64,000 nt of DNA, from NCBI RefSeq assembly GCF_021560175.1, contig NZ_CP091110.1, positions 3,598,501 to 3,662,500 of the forward strand. Reading direction: 5' to 3'. How positions within the stretch are numbered: position 1 is the first letter of the stretch; each line of letters begins with the position of its first letter. The notes under the pieces are model-generated. The model saw nothing but the letters and a program-made list of their open reading frames with translations. It did no database searches and was not told the origin of the DNA. Positions 17,715 to 26,360 of this stretch are shown piece after piece. This stretch comes from Neobacillus drentensis. GTDB lineage: Bacteria; Bacillota; Bacilli; Bacillales; Cytobacillaceae. Position numbers and translations under genes: made by a program.

Positions 17715-19346
17715 TTATGATTCTACTACTAATTTTTCGATCGAATCTAATTTATAAACCAAATTACCAGCCATATAGGTTTCCACTACTTGTATCTGAT
17801 CAATTTGCTCAGGATCTATGAGCAATATATCTAAATTCAAGACAATAAAATCGGCATGGCAGCCTGGTTTCAGCTCGCCAACATTTGGGATCCGGATGAT
17901 TTCCCGTGCCGCTCGTGTATACAGCGTAATGGCTGTTTCAACATCTACCCTTTGTGTTTTACCGGTATCTGTTCCGTCGTGGGCAAGACGGGTAACGGCC
18001 GATTTGATTCCAACGAAAGGATTTACGGGGTCAGCCCATGCAGTGGCGGGAGCATCGGATGAAAATGCTACTTTTATTCCAGCCTCTAACATATCTTTAA
18101 ATGGATAGGTTTGCTTCGTTCGTTCCGCGCCTAAATTGTGAAGATAGGTTTCAATTTCTGCGAACAGGAAGATGGGTTGCGAGACAAATGCAATTCCCGT
18201 TTCTGCTGCCCGCTTCAGTGTACTAGGTGTCGGCATGGCAGCATGTTCAATTCTGATCGATGGTGCGTCTGTCAGCCAGCCTTTTTGCCCATAGAAGGTG
18301 TCAACGATCAAATCGATTGCCTGTTCACCCATGGCATGGATCACAAGCTGGATGTTATGCTTTTTTGCTGTTTCTGCAGCAGCCAATAATTCTTCCCTCG
18401 TAGTCATTTGGATGCCATAATTTTCTTCTTCTCCTAAAAATGGCGGGTTGACCCAGGCTGTTTGGCCGGAGACACTTCCGTCAGAAAATAATTTAATTCC
18501 GCCAATGTGTACTTGATTTTCTCTTATCATTTTTTGCTGTTCAATGACAGGGTGTTCTTTTAGATCTTCCCAAATATAATAAAGAACGGAACGCTGCTTC
18601 AGTCCTTTTTCAGAAGCCAATCGATACATTTCTAAGTAATCATTTGGCTTTGTACGCCCCATTAATTCCGTAATGGCTGTAATCCCATGTGAAAGTAAAA
18701 AAGGGCTTAGTTCTGCAAGTAATGCTGCATTATCTTCCAATGTCGTTTCAGGCATAACTTGATTAACAAGCTCTTTGGCATTCTCACGTAAAATACCTGT
18801 TGGCTCACCGTTTGCATCACGGTCGATTTTGCCGCCCTGCAGGTTGGGAGTATCCTTCGTTATTCCTGCCATTTCCAATGCTTTACTGTTAACTGAGATG
18901 ATATGGCCGCAAGTTCGAGTAATGACAACCGGTACATCGGGTGCTGCCTGATCCAAATCCCAGCGCGTTGGGGCTCTTCCTTCTAATAACTTACCTTCAT
19001 CATAGCCCCAGCCTAGAATCCAGGAATCTTGACTTTGTGATGCACGCACTAAACGAATTTGTTCTTTTAAATCTGCTATAGAATGAATTAGAGGCTGGGT
19101 ACAGGCTATTTGCTTGGCAGCTCCAGCCAAATATAACGGATGTAAATGTGCATCAATCAATCCGGGCAGAACTCTTCTACCATTGAGGTCGACACACTTA
19201 CCTTCAATATTTTTCAAATCTTCCTCTTCACCGATCCAAGCGATCCTGCCATTTCGGACGATCATGGCACTGGCATAAGGCTGTTCTGGATTGGAAGTAA
19301 AGATCTTCCCATTCATAAATGTTAATTCATCGCTACTTTGGCTCAT
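17715..19346 (-). CDS. Amidohydrolase family protein, YtcJ-like
   Basis: 543 residues. It has the N- and C-terminal beta-sandwich halves of the amidohydrolase superfamily ('LTFMNGKIFTSNPEQPYASAMIVRNGRIAWIG' and 'GELKPGCHADFIVLNLD'). Metal-site marks of the YtcJ/NfdA branch are 'PGLIDAHLHPLYL', 'LVIHAMGEQAIDL', 'RIEHAAMPTP' and 'VAFSSDAPATAWADP'. The family includes N-substituted formamide deformylases and exoenzyme-like amidases. The start follows AGAGGTG. It is the first gene behind the -24/-12 promoter and thus the entry enzyme of the operon. Confidence 0.9.
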   Translation of the reverse strand: MSQSSDELTFMNGKIFTSNPEQPYASAMIVRNGRIAWIGEEEDLKNIEGKCVDLNGRRVLPGLIDAHLHPLYLAGAAKQIACTQPLIHSIADLKEQIRLVRASQSQDSWILGWGYDEGKLLEGRAPTRWDLDQAAPDVPVVITRTCGHIISVNSKALEMAGITKDTPNLQGGKIDRDANGEPTGILRENAKELVNQVMPETTLEDNAALLAELSPFLLSHGITAITELMGRTKPNDYLEMYRLASEKGLKQRSVLYYIWEDLKEHPVIEQQKMIRENQVHIGGIKLFSDGSVSGQTAWVNPPFLGEEENYGIQMTTREELLAAAETAKKHNIQLVIHAMGEQAIDLIVDTFYGQKGWLTDAPSIRIEHAAMPTPSTLKRAAETGIAFVSQPIFLFAEIETYLHNLGAERTKQTYPFKDMLEAGIKVAFSSDAPATAWADPVNPFVGIKSAVTRLAHDGTDTGKTQRVDVETAITLYTRAAREIIRIPNVGELKPGCHADFIVLNLDILLIDPEQIDQIQVVETYMAGNLVYKLDSIEKLVVES

Positions 19347-19377
19347 GTTATCTTTTCACCTCTCATTTTGTTATCAC

Positions 19378-19391
19378 TGAATTCGTTTACA
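19378..19391 (-). promoter_or_regulatory. Probable cre site in the amidohydrolase leader
   Basis: Minus-strand TGTAAACGAATTCA matches the cre consensus at all fixed positions but one. It lies about 40-55 nt downstream of the -12 element, a place where CcpA would act as a roadblock. Confidence 0.4.
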
Positions 19392-19431
19392 CAGAAGAAT
19401 GAATTTATCATTGCTTCCCTGCTTTTAATAT

Positions 19432-19447
19432 TGCAATAATTGTGCCA
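19432..19447 (-). promoter_or_regulatory. Sigma-54 (-24/-12) promoter
   Basis: Minus strand TGGCAC-AATTA-TTGCA, preceded by T: identical to the core TGGCAC-N5-TTGCA. It lies 86 nt before the amidohydrolase start and on the same strand. With a sigma-54 activator gene beside the operon the assignment is strong. Confidence 0.85.
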
Positions 19448-19586
19448 ACTTTTTAAACGTTATTTGAAGATTTTGTGAATGTACTTCTAACAACCTTAAG
19501 ATCCTTTATTCTCGGTAAAATTAATCCCTTAATGACCGAAGATTTTGTAAATTAAAACAACTAATATACCAAAAATGTTAAGACAT

Positions 19587-19625
19587 TGTAAAAAATTTTT
19601 GTTTTTTTGTAAAAATATTTTTACA
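19587..19625. promoter_or_regulatory. Candidate upstream activator sites
   Basis: A perfect 18-bp palindrome TGTAAAAATATTTTTACA (19608-19625) lies about 160 bp upstream of the -24 element. A related near-palindrome TGTAAAAAATTTTTGT lies just beside it from 19587. Distance and symmetry fit enhancer sites for a Fis-type activator. Confidence 0.5.
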
Positions 19626-19748
19626 TACGGATTTACTTTCAGGAAGTCATCATACGAATAATTCAATTAATTCTCGTATGGATGGCCAATAATATCTGGT
19701 CCAAATACAATAAAAGATTGCCAAACAATTATTTTATGCTTGACTAAA

Positions 19749-19776
19749 AGCCTGCAAATCTAGTAATTTGCAGGCT
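19749..19776 (-). terminator. Hairpin terminator
   Basis: Perfect 11-bp stem AGCCTGCAAAT / ATTTGCAGGCT, 6-nt loop, TTTTAG tail on the minus strand; it lies 110 nt past the FAD-synthetase-like remnant. Confidence 0.65.
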
Positions 19777-19888
19777 ACCATAAACGTTATTTTACAACCA
19801 CGATCTCAAACGTGTTGTAACCCGTTACGAATATAAAAAGTCTCGAATAATCTTTTCAAGACTTTCAGTTTTTAATAATTTATTTTCA

Positions 19889-20606
19889 TTAAATCAGCGA
19901 GGGACGACAAAAAGTTTGAGCCTTTTTCCCAGTTTGAACCCTTTCAGCCTTCATCCGCCGATTCCAGACAATGGTCAAACTTCCTTCGAGCCATAACGGA
20001 ATTTCATCTAAACTAGTAAGCAGCATTTTGTCCTTCTCGATTATCATCTCTTCGGTCTGAAGAGATTTACTCTTATTTTTCAAGGTCACATCATATCTTC
20101 CAGGAGCAGGGAGTGTATAGTGAGAAAAGGGAATTAAAAAGGTTCCAGTGCCTTCGCATTTTGATTCGTAAGAGTGTCCGATTAGGTAGGGCAGCTCCTC
20201 GACATTCCCGTCTAACAGTAGTTGTCTGATACGAGTGGAACTGATTTTCTCCCCTTTGTGCCCCACCTTGTCGACCGTAGTTATATCAATCCGATCTCCG
20301 GAATCTTGTTTTAGTGTATGCATATTTCCTGCACCTCGGCTGCCATAAGAAAAGTCATATCCTGCTACTGCATGAATCACACCCAGATTAACCAGGTATT
20401 CCTTTACAAATGCCCGAGGGGACAACCCTGCAAAGTTTTATTAAACTCTACAAGGTAAAACGTATCAACACCTAGTTCACAAAGCCTTTTTTCTTTTTCG
20501 GACTGCGGCATTAAATAGTCAAAACACGCCTTCCCCCCAATGACCGTTTTCGGGTGAGGAAAGAAACTCATGATTGAGAGAGAGACTTGTCTTACCTTTG
20601 CTTCCT
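19889..20606 (-). pseudogene. FAD-synthetase-like gene, truncated and frameshifted
   Basis: Minus frames give 'SIMSFFPHPKTVIGGKACFDYLMPQSEKEKRLCELGVDTFYLVEFNKTL', then after a one-base lesion near 20425-20435 'SPRAFVKEYLVNLGVIHAVAGYDFSYGSRGAGNMHTLKQ...KISSTRIRQLLLDGNVEELPYLIG'. This is the RibF-type nucleotidyl transferase domain ('FFPHPK', 'GYDFSYG', 'ISSTRIR'). One extra base would restore the frame. The N-terminal nucleotide-binding segment that should hold the HxGH motif is absent, and no flavokinase domain follows. The reading frame runs into the end of the V4R gene upstream, so the start was lost in a deletion. Confidence 0.75.
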
Positions 20607-21314
20607 GCCTTGGTTCGACAGCAGTTCCTCAATCAATTGCCGGTGGATATCGCTCGCTTTACTTAAATGGTCCCGCTCCACTTTTAACTTCTCTGTTATT
20701 TCATCGAGTTCCTTTATCATGCTAGTAGCCTGATAGTAACCCAGGTCACTCGCTATTTCTTCACCCCATTTTTCAATTGGCATACAGATACATTTGCATT
20801 GCTCGTGGCCCATCGCACGACATTCAACTTCCTTAACAAGGATCGGCTGTTTCAGCACTTTCGATAAGTAACCGCTTGCATAGCCGCACAAGGTGTCACA
20901 AACAGGCCTTTCACTGAGACCTTTGGCTTTTAAATATTGCGACGCCTCAAAGGTATTAATCCAAAGAACTTCAATAAAATTGCATTTCTTTTTCTCATCA
21001 AAGCTCATTTCCAGAATTTCCACTCGATCTAAGTAACCATGAAACATATGTAATTTAGGGCCAGCAAACACTAAATCTAATTCATCATCCCATTGCAGCG
21101 ACATGGCCTTTTCGGCATCGCTCACCCCACAATGCCAGCCATAACGGATAAAGACACCCCTTGTCCGTTCAATGCCAATGATGTGAATGAGCTCATTTTT
21201 CAAATTTGTTCTTGCTTCAATAGGGATGGTAATCATTCGTTCATAAAATTCATTCAAGACGGTTTCTTTTGGTAATTCAAAAGCATTCTTTATGTGCATT
21301 TTCTTCAAACTCAT
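20592..21314 (-). CDS. XylR_N/V4R sensor protein, probably truncated regulator
   Basis: 240 residues. Residues about 10-105 match the XylR N-terminal activator region ('RTRGVFIRYGWHCGVSDAEKA', 'GPKLHMFHGYLDRV'), and 120-195 the V4R (4-vinyl reductase) domain with a Cys-rich metal site ('ERPVCDTLCGYASGYLS', 'ECRAMGHEQCKCIC'). These domains bind aromatic or small ligands in sigma-54 activators and PucR-type regulators. The protein ends in a coiled linker, 'LSKASDIHRQLIEELLSNQG', which normally leads into a PucR-type output domain. That domain is missing and the coding sequence runs into the FAD-synthetase remnant. I infer a regulator cut by a deletion, likely non-functional as a DNA binder. Confidence 0.7.
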   Translation of the reverse strand: MSLKKMHIKNAFELPKETVLNEFYERMITIPIEARTNLKNELIHIIGIERTRGVFIRYGWHCGVSDAEKAMSLQWDDELDLVFAGPKLHMFHGYLDRVEILEMSFDEKKKCNFIEVLWINTFEASQYLKAKGLSERPVCDTLCGYASGYLSKVLKQPILVKEVECRAMGHEQCKCICMPIEKWGEEIASDLGYYQATSMIKELDEITEKLKVERDHLSKASDIHRQLIEELLSNQGRKQR

Positions 21315-21663
21315 TGTTTACTCTACCCCTTAGTCGGTACTCAAATAGGACAAATGAACTAATTCACATACCACGAATGAAATTCTAATCTTTCATCTTC
21401 ACATTTGTTATGATTGCACTCTATGCTGCCAAAATTGAAGGTCCAATTATCATTCTAACATCTTTTTCTGAAAACTTAGATATTATAAATTGAATTCAAA
21501 TTATACTCTGCGAAGGACTAAAACTTGCTTCATATTAAAAAAAGATATCAAACTATTGATTCAATATTCTAATTAAATAAACCCAGTTAACACAAAGAAA
21601 AGCCACCTTGATGGCAGCTGAATTTTAAGGTCTTGCACCTTTTTTTCAAAAACTTTTTGTAAA
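21315..21663. other. AT-rich intergenic region
   Basis: No gene, clear terminator or operator was recognised between the V4R protein and the proline-rich protein. It should hold the V4R promoter. Confidence 0.5.
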
Positions 21664-22116
21664 TTATACGCAAGTAAAAGATTGAATTTGCCGTAGGCTA
21701 ATTCCAAAATTAACCCATCTATGTCCGGTCCAGCGATACCCTGAAACAGAGTGTCGACCAATAAAGGTCGGATAAAACCAAAATTGCTCAAATCCTCTTA
21801 ACCATACATAAGTGTTTCTGTGTAAACATCTGACCATACTGCCTGGGTCTACTGCAAATGCTCCAGCTTGGTGCATTTGTTGTGGAACAGCTGATGGTGG
21901 TGGAGATGTTGGAGGCCCAGCTTCTAGATCATGATGGCCTGATGGTGGTGCAGTCGGTTGATGATGACCTGGTGGTGGAGCAGACGGTGGTTGAAACCCG
22001 CCAAATTGTCTTGAATCAAGATTCGAATAGAAATCTCCTTGGTATGGAGTTGCTGATAGATAGGTATCTTGGCTATATGGAATGTTATAGTACTGATGAA
22101 AAGAACTAGGATACAT
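21664..22116 (-). CDS. Proline/histidine-rich surface or spore-coat-like protein
   Basis: About 150 residues. The N-terminus is Tyr/Ser/Gln-rich (MYPSSFHQYYNIPYSQDTY), the middle (about 45-85) has PPSAPPPGHHQPTAPPSGHH repeats, and the C-terminal ~55 residues form a compact aromatic domain, 'CLHRNTYVWLRGFEQFWFYPTFIGRHSVSGYRWTGHRWVNFGI'. Proteins with this C-terminal block occur in Bacillus and are sometimes labelled transporter without basis. No signal peptide or membrane segment is seen. I place the start at 22116, 6 nt after GGGAGTG. A spore coat or cell surface role is a guess from composition. Confidence 0.7.
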   Translation of the reverse strand: MYPSSFHQYYNIPYSQDTYLSATPYQGDFYSNLDSRQFGGFQPPSAPPPGHHQPTAPPSGHHDLEAGPPTSPPPSAVPQQMHQAGAFAVDPGSMVRCLHRNTYVWLRGFEQFWFYPTFIGRHSVSGYRWTGHRWVNFGISLRQIQSFTCV

Positions 22117-22356
22117 AAAATACACTCCCTGCAATTTATTTTCACACCATCATATTCAATAGGTATCCACCTATCAACTTGTTCCATGAAAAATGTTTTT
22201 TTGGATCAAAAAAAAGAGCTGCAGCCGCAACTCAATCATGAATATGAATAGATCTTATCTTAATCTTCAATGTTATAATTTTCGTATAAGAATTTTAGGC
22301 ACGAGTACTGCTTTTTGATAGTAGTCCGAGTAACGTTAAAAGATGCAAGATGAAAA

Positions 22357-22387
22357 AAGCTAACCAGTAGACAAATCGTCTTAGCTT
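22357..22387 (-). terminator. Terminator of the DUF4240 gene
   Basis: AAGCTAA / TTAGCTT arms with a 17-nt loop and a TTTTTTC tail on the minus strand, 35 nt beyond the stop at 22422. Confidence 0.7.
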
Positions 22388-22421
22388 ATTAGTTTTTTCA
22401 CATTTCTATAGTTTTTTTCTT

Positions 22422-23015
22422 TTACCCTAGTGGTTCCTCTCCAAATTTCTCCCATAAGACAGGAAATAAATCTTCTAGTTCATCTTCCTCCCAATCAAAT
22501 TCTATGTCAGGTCTAGGCTGCAACCCCTTTTTGTCAAGAGCTTCTAATAGCTCATCATATATATTGTCATCCCATTCAATATCACCCGTCTTTATCAGGG
22601 TATATGCATCTAATCCAACCGAGAGCAATTCTACATTTTGCGGATATCCCTCATCATCAAGGTTATCTTCACTTATGTATGCTGCTAAGAATTCAGGATC
22701 TTTCATAACCTTATTAAATATCTCTTCTCCCTGTCCAATTAGCCATCCTCGAAAATAGTCAAAGGCATCGTCAGAACAGCCACCCATCAAAACAAATGCC
22801 GCTCCCCATAAACGTGATTTATAACTGGCGTTCATTAATTGTTGTAATAAAAATTCAAAACTTAAAGTTTCTTCTAATCCTTTTTGTACTAGTACATCGG
22901 TTAACCATTCCGCCTGATCTTCACATTCTCTGGACTTTTCTATTAAGCTCCAAAATTCTTTCTGTTCCACTATATCCACCCTTTTCTTAAAGAATTCATA
23001 TATTAAATTCGACAT
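22422..23015 (-). CDS. DUF4240 domain protein
   Basis: 197 residues, acidic and soluble. The 'FWSLIEKSRE', 'LWGAAFVLMGGCSDDAFDYFRGWLIGQGEEIFNKVMKDPEFLAAYI' and 'ELLSVGLDAYTLIKTGD' blocks mark DUF4240, whose function is unknown. The C-terminus is a run of Glu/Asp with Trp. Single gene with its own terminator. Its upstream region now ends in the left copy of the hairpin duplicated by the IS1182 element. Confidence 0.82.
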   Translation of the reverse strand: MSNLIYEFFKKRVDIVEQKEFWSLIEKSRECEDQAEWLTDVLVQKGLEETLSFEFLLQQLMNASYKSRLWGAAFVLMGGCSDDAFDYFRGWLIGQGEEIFNKVMKDPEFLAAYISEDNLDDEGYPQNVELLSVGLDAYTLIKTGDIEWDDNIYDELLEALDKKGLQPRPDIEFDWEEDELEDLFPVLWEKFGEEPLG

Positions 23016-23084
23016 AAATATACTGCTTCCTTCTTCAAGTTATCTCCTGGATCGTTGAAAAACAATTATTTTTTATGCAAAAAA

Positions 23085-23114
23085 AAGCCTCCAAATGTTG
23101 TAATTTGGAGGCTT
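23085..23114. repeat. Hairpin target duplication of the IS1182 element, left copy
   Basis: 30-bp stem-loop with 12-bp arms (AAGCCTCCAAAT / ATTTGGAGGCTT) and a 6-nt loop. It is identical in sequence and orientation to 24668-24697 and abuts the IS end. The left copy keeps the A-tract (T-tract on minus) of the original pdxST terminator. Confidence 0.85.
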
Positions 23115-24667
23115 CAGACTGTCGACAAATCCGAAAAAATTAAGGGTTTGTAGGCAGTCTTTTTTGTATAATTGGGATATAGATAATTTTTTTGAGGTGG
23201 ATAAGATGTTAAGTAAGAATACACAGATAAATCGTGACCAATTAGAAATGATAGCTTTAGAACAACTTGTGCCGGCCAACCATTTAGTACGCAAGTTAGA
23301 AGCTTCTATTGATTTTTCATTTATCTATCCCCTGGTTCAAGAAATGTATTCTACTGAAAGAGGACGCCCAAGCATTGATCCTGTGATATTAATTAAGATG
23401 GCATTCATCCAATACACCTTCGGTATTCGATCTATGCGAAGAACTATTGAAGAAATCGAAACAAATTTGGCTTATCGTTGGTTCTTAGGCTTTGGATTTT
23501 ATGATAAAGTGCCTCACTTCTCTACCTTCGGTAAAAATTACGAACGACGTTTTAAAGATACAGATTTATTTGAACAGATCTTCTATCGTATTTTGAAGGA
23601 AGCCTCTGATAAGAAATTGATTAGTAGCGAGCATGTATTTATAGATTCAACCCATGTAAAAGCAAGTGCAAATAAACATAAATTCGAGAAGAAATTAGTT
23701 AGAAAAGAAACGAAAGCATACGAAGCAAGACTACAAGAAGAGATTAATAAAGACCGTGAAGAACATGATAAAAAGCCATTTCCACCAGATAAGTTTGAGA
23801 AAGAGGAATTTAAGGAAATAAAAAAAAGTACTACTGACCCTGAGAGTGGTTATTACGTAAAAGACGAGCGTACGAAACAGTTCGCATACTCATTCCATGC
23901 GGCCGCTGATCGAAATGGTTTTGTATTAGGGGCAATTGTAACTCCTGGGAATGTCCATGATAGTGTCATTTTCGAACCACTATTGGAAAAGGTAATCGAG
24001 AAACAAGGAAAACCTTCTGCTGTTGCTGCTGATGCTGGATATAAAACACCTGCTATTGCCCAATACATATTTGAAAATGATATGACACCTGCTTTACCTT
24101 ATACTCGCCCTCGTACGAAAGAGGGGTACATGAAAAAATATGAATATGTTTATGATGAATACTACGATTGTTATATCTGTCCGCAAGGACAAGTATTGAA
24201 GTATGCAACTACGACGAAGGAAGGCTACCGTCAATACTTCTCTAATCCGATTGAATGTGAAAAATGTCCCTTACTTTCAAAATGCACGCAGAGTAAGGAA
24301 CATAAAAAACTCATTCAGCGTCATGTCTGGGAACACCATATAGAAGAAGCCGAATATCTTCGTTCGACACAAGAGAATAAAAGCATTTACGCAAAACGCA
24401 AAGAAACCATTGAACGTGTTTTTGCAGATGCCAAGGAAAAGCATGGTATGCGTTGGACAACCTTAAGAGGCCTAAAAAAATTGTCCATGCAAGCGATGCT
24501 TACTTTTGCTGCCATGAATTTAAAAAAGATGGCCAATTGGACTTGGATAAGTCCAGAAATGGCGTAGCAATAAGCATAGGATAGGCCTAACTTTTGCTCT
24601 TACGAGCAAAAAAACAACAAAAAGACACCCAGATTGGCACATCCGGATGCCTTTTGTCTACAATCTG
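23115..24667 (+). mobile_element. IS1182 family insertion sequence
   Basis: 1,553-bp element bounded by imperfect terminal inverted repeats, CAGACTGTCGACAAA on the left and CAGATTGTAGACAAA on the right (13 of 15 match). It carries one intact transposase gene. It is flanked by a 30-bp direct duplication that is itself a hairpin; the IS1182 family is known for long and palindromic target duplications. Confidence 0.88.
23206..24567 (+). CDS. IS1182 family transposase
   Basis: 453 residues, intact. The N-terminal part ('LVPANHLVRKLEASIDFSFIYPLVQEMYSTERGRPSIDPVILIKMAFIQYTFGIRSMRRTIEEIETNLAYRWFLGF', 'VPHFSTFGKNYERRF') is a DUF772 domain, and the DDE catalytic domain follows with 'VFIDSTHVKAS', 'AVAADAGYKTPA' and 'RKETIERVFADAKEKHGMRWTTLRGL' holding the acidic residues. 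A Cys cluster 'CEKCPLLSKC' lies before the final part. The ATG at 23206 follows GAGGTGG and is preferred over an upstream frame extension. It should still be active. Confidence 0.95.
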   Translation: MLSKNTQINRDQLEMIALEQLVPANHLVRKLEASIDFSFIYPLVQEMYSTERGRPSIDPVILIKMAFIQYTFGIRSMRRTIEEIETNLAYRWFLGFGFYDKVPHFSTFGKNYERRFKDTDLFEQIFYRILKEASDKKLISSEHVFIDSTHVKASANKHKFEKKLVRKETKAYEARLQEEINKDREEHDKKPFPPDKFEKEEFKEIKKSTTDPESGYYVKDERTKQFAYSFHAAADRNGFVLGAIVTPGNVHDSVIFEPLLEKVIEKQGKPSAVAADAGYKTPAIAQYIFENDMTPALPYTRPRTKEGYMKKYEYVYDEYYDCYICPQGQVLKYATTTKEGYRQYFSNPIECEKCPLLSKCTQSKEHKKLIQRHVWEHHIEEAEYLRSTQENKSIYAKRKETIERVFADAKEKHGMRWTTLRGLKKLSMQAMLTFAAMNLKKMANWTWISPEMA

Positions 24668-24697
24668 AAGCCTCCAAATGTTGTAATTTGGAGGCTT
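24668..24697. repeat. Hairpin target duplication of the IS1182 element, right copy
   Basis: Right copy of the 30-bp stem-loop. It still lies about 100 nt past pdxT, but on the minus strand the T-tract that should follow the stem has been replaced by the IS end, so its strength as the pdxST terminator is likely reduced. Confidence 0.85.
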
Positions 24698-24793
24698 TAA
24701 TAATATTTTAAAACCAAAATTTTTAATGTTTACTATCAAGTGATCCACTTTTATCTAACATGATATTTAATAAACAGGGAGTGATAGTTACAT

Positions 24794-25369
24794 TTAATTG
24801 TACTCTCGTACCATTTCAATAAAATATTTCATGATTCGGGTATCTTCTGTTAGTTCTGGATGAAAGGAACAACCTAAAAATTGACCTTCGCGTGCTAGAA
24901 CAATTCGACCTTCATGTTTTGCGAGAATTTCAACATTTTCACCTGTTGCTACGATATGCGGGGCCCGGATAAATACAGCGGGAATGGCTTCCCCTATTTC
25001 TCGAGTGGACAGTTCTACTTCAAAACTATCGACTTGGCGTCCAAAAGAATTCCGTTCAACCACGACATCCATTAATCCCAGATGAGGCGTGTCATCGCCG
25101 ACGATTTCTTTTGCCAATAAAATCAGACCGGCACATGTTCCAAACATCGGAATTCCTTTAAGGGCTAACGTACGAATGGGCTCAAGCATTTCATAACGGT
25201 CCAGCAGTTTACGCATTGTTGTACTTTCCCCGCCAGGTAATACAAGTCCATTAAGTTCAATTAGATTTTCAACTGATTTAACCGGAATGGCCTCACAACC
25301 AAGTTCTTCTATTTGTCTGATATGCTCTCTAACTGCACCTTGTAAAGCAAGTACCCCAATTTTCAGCAT
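24794..25369 (-). CDS. pdxT: Pyridoxal 5'-phosphate synthase, glutaminase subunit
   Basis: 191 residues of class I glutamine amidotransferase type. It frees ammonia from glutamine and channels it to PdxS. Catalytic triad marks: '[14 protein letters not shown]' (oxyanion region), nucleophile Cys in '[11 protein letters not shown]', and His/Glu in '[11 protein letters not shown]'. The N-terminus '[24 protein letters not shown]' is canonical. The start at 25369 is one nt after the pdxS stop, so translation is coupled. Partner of PdxS in the 12+12 PLP synthase complex. Confidence 0.97.
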   Translation of the reverse strand: MLKIGVLALQGAVREHIRQIEELGCEAIPVKSVENLIELNGLVLPGGESTTMRKLLDRYEMLEPIRTLALKGIPMFGTCAGLILLAKEIVGDDTPHLGLMDVVVERNSFGRQVDSFEVELSTREIGEAIPAVFIRAPHIVATGENVEILAKHEGRIVLAREGQFLGCSFHPELTEDTRIMKYFIEMVREYN

Positions 25370-25370
25370 A

Positions 25371-26255
25371 TTACCAACCACGTTCCTGCATACGCTCTGT
25401 TGCATTCAGTGTAGCAATATCAATACCTTTCATTGGTGTCCCCAGCTCTTTTGAAATTTCAGCAATTAGTTTATAGTCCTGATAGTGCGTCGTTGCTTCT
25501 ACAATCGCACGTGCGAACTTTTCTGGGTTATCAGATTTGAAAATACCTGATCCAACAAAGACACCATCTGCTCCAAGTTCCATCATTAAAGCGGCATCTG
25601 CAGGTGTTGCCACCCCGCCAGCAGCAAAATTGACAACCGGCAAGTGCCCTAATTTTTTGATTTCTAATAATAATTCAAATGGTGCACCTAAAATTTTTGC
25701 TTCTGTCATTAATTCATCTGCGCTCATAGCAACAACGCGTCTTACCTGTGAATTAACTTTACGAATATGACGAACAGCTTCGACAATATTTCCTGTTCCC
25801 GGTTCACCTTTCGTACGTAACATGGAAGCTCCTTCACCAATACGACGAGCAGCTTCCCCTAAATCGCGGCATCCACAGACAAAAGGTACGGTGTAGTCGC
25901 TTTTTAATAAATGGAATTCCTCATCAGCAGGTGTTAATACTTCACTTTCATCTATGTAATCAACGCCCATTGATTCTAAAACACGTGCTTCGACAATATG
26001 ACCAATACGTGCTTTTGCCATTACTGGAATGGTTACAGCGTTCAATACTTCCTCTACAATCCGAGGATCTGCCATACGAGCTACACCACCAGCTTTTCGA
26101 ATATCGGATGGTACCCGCTCTAACGCCATAACAGCAACTGCACCTGCAGCCTCTGCTATTTTTGCCTGCTCGGCATTAATGACGTCCATAATTACGCCGC
26201 CTTTTTGCATTTCTGCCATACCGCGTTTTACTCTTTCCGTTCCTACCTGTTTCAT
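25371..26255 (-). CDS. pdxS: Pyridoxal 5'-phosphate synthase, synthase subunit
   Basis: 294 residues, (betaalpha)8 barrel that makes PLP from ribose 5-phosphate, glyceraldehyde 3-phosphate and ammonia. The N-terminus '[35 protein letters not shown]' is near-invariant in the family. The substrate-imine lysine lies in 'VMAKARIGH', and the phosphate loop is '[31 protein letters not shown]'. The start at 26255 has ATGGAGG upstream; the in-frame extension to 26321 is not used. Divergent from pdxR, its likely activator. Confidence 0.97.
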   Translation of the reverse strand: MKQVGTERVKRGMAEMQKGGVIMDVINAEQAKIAEAAGAVAVMALERVPSDIRKAGGVARMADPRIVEEVLNAVTIPVMAKARIGHIVEARVLESMGVDYIDESEVLTPADEEFHLLKSDYTVPFVCGCRDLGEAARRIGEGASMLRTKGEPGTGNIVEAVRHIRKVNSQVRRVVAMSADELMTEAKILGAPFELLLEIKKLGHLPVVNFAAGGVATPADAALMMELGADGVFVGSGIFKSDNPEKFARAIVEATTHYQDYKLIAEISKELGTPMKGIDIATLNATERMQERGW

Positions 26256-26360
26256 CAAAAAAACCTCCATTCCTTTAATAATTACTAGTATAATAGAAAT
26301 TGACTTTGTGAAAAGGTTCAATTTTTTAAAAATTTATGTGGTCAGTTGGAGGAATTGCAG
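26256..26360. promoter_or_regulatory. pdxST/pdxR divergent promoter region
   Basis: 105 bp between the two starts. A minus-strand -10 candidate TATACT (CTATTATACTAG) faces pdxS, with a poor -35, as expected of an activated promoter. A plus-strand TTGACT lies in the same stretch. PdxR binding repeats were not resolved by eye. Confidence 0.45.

Noticed and set aside
21924..22251. Open frames antisense or shifted to the proline-rich protein gene
   Set aside because: No ribosome sites and they follow from the repeated CCA/CAT codons of the real frame.
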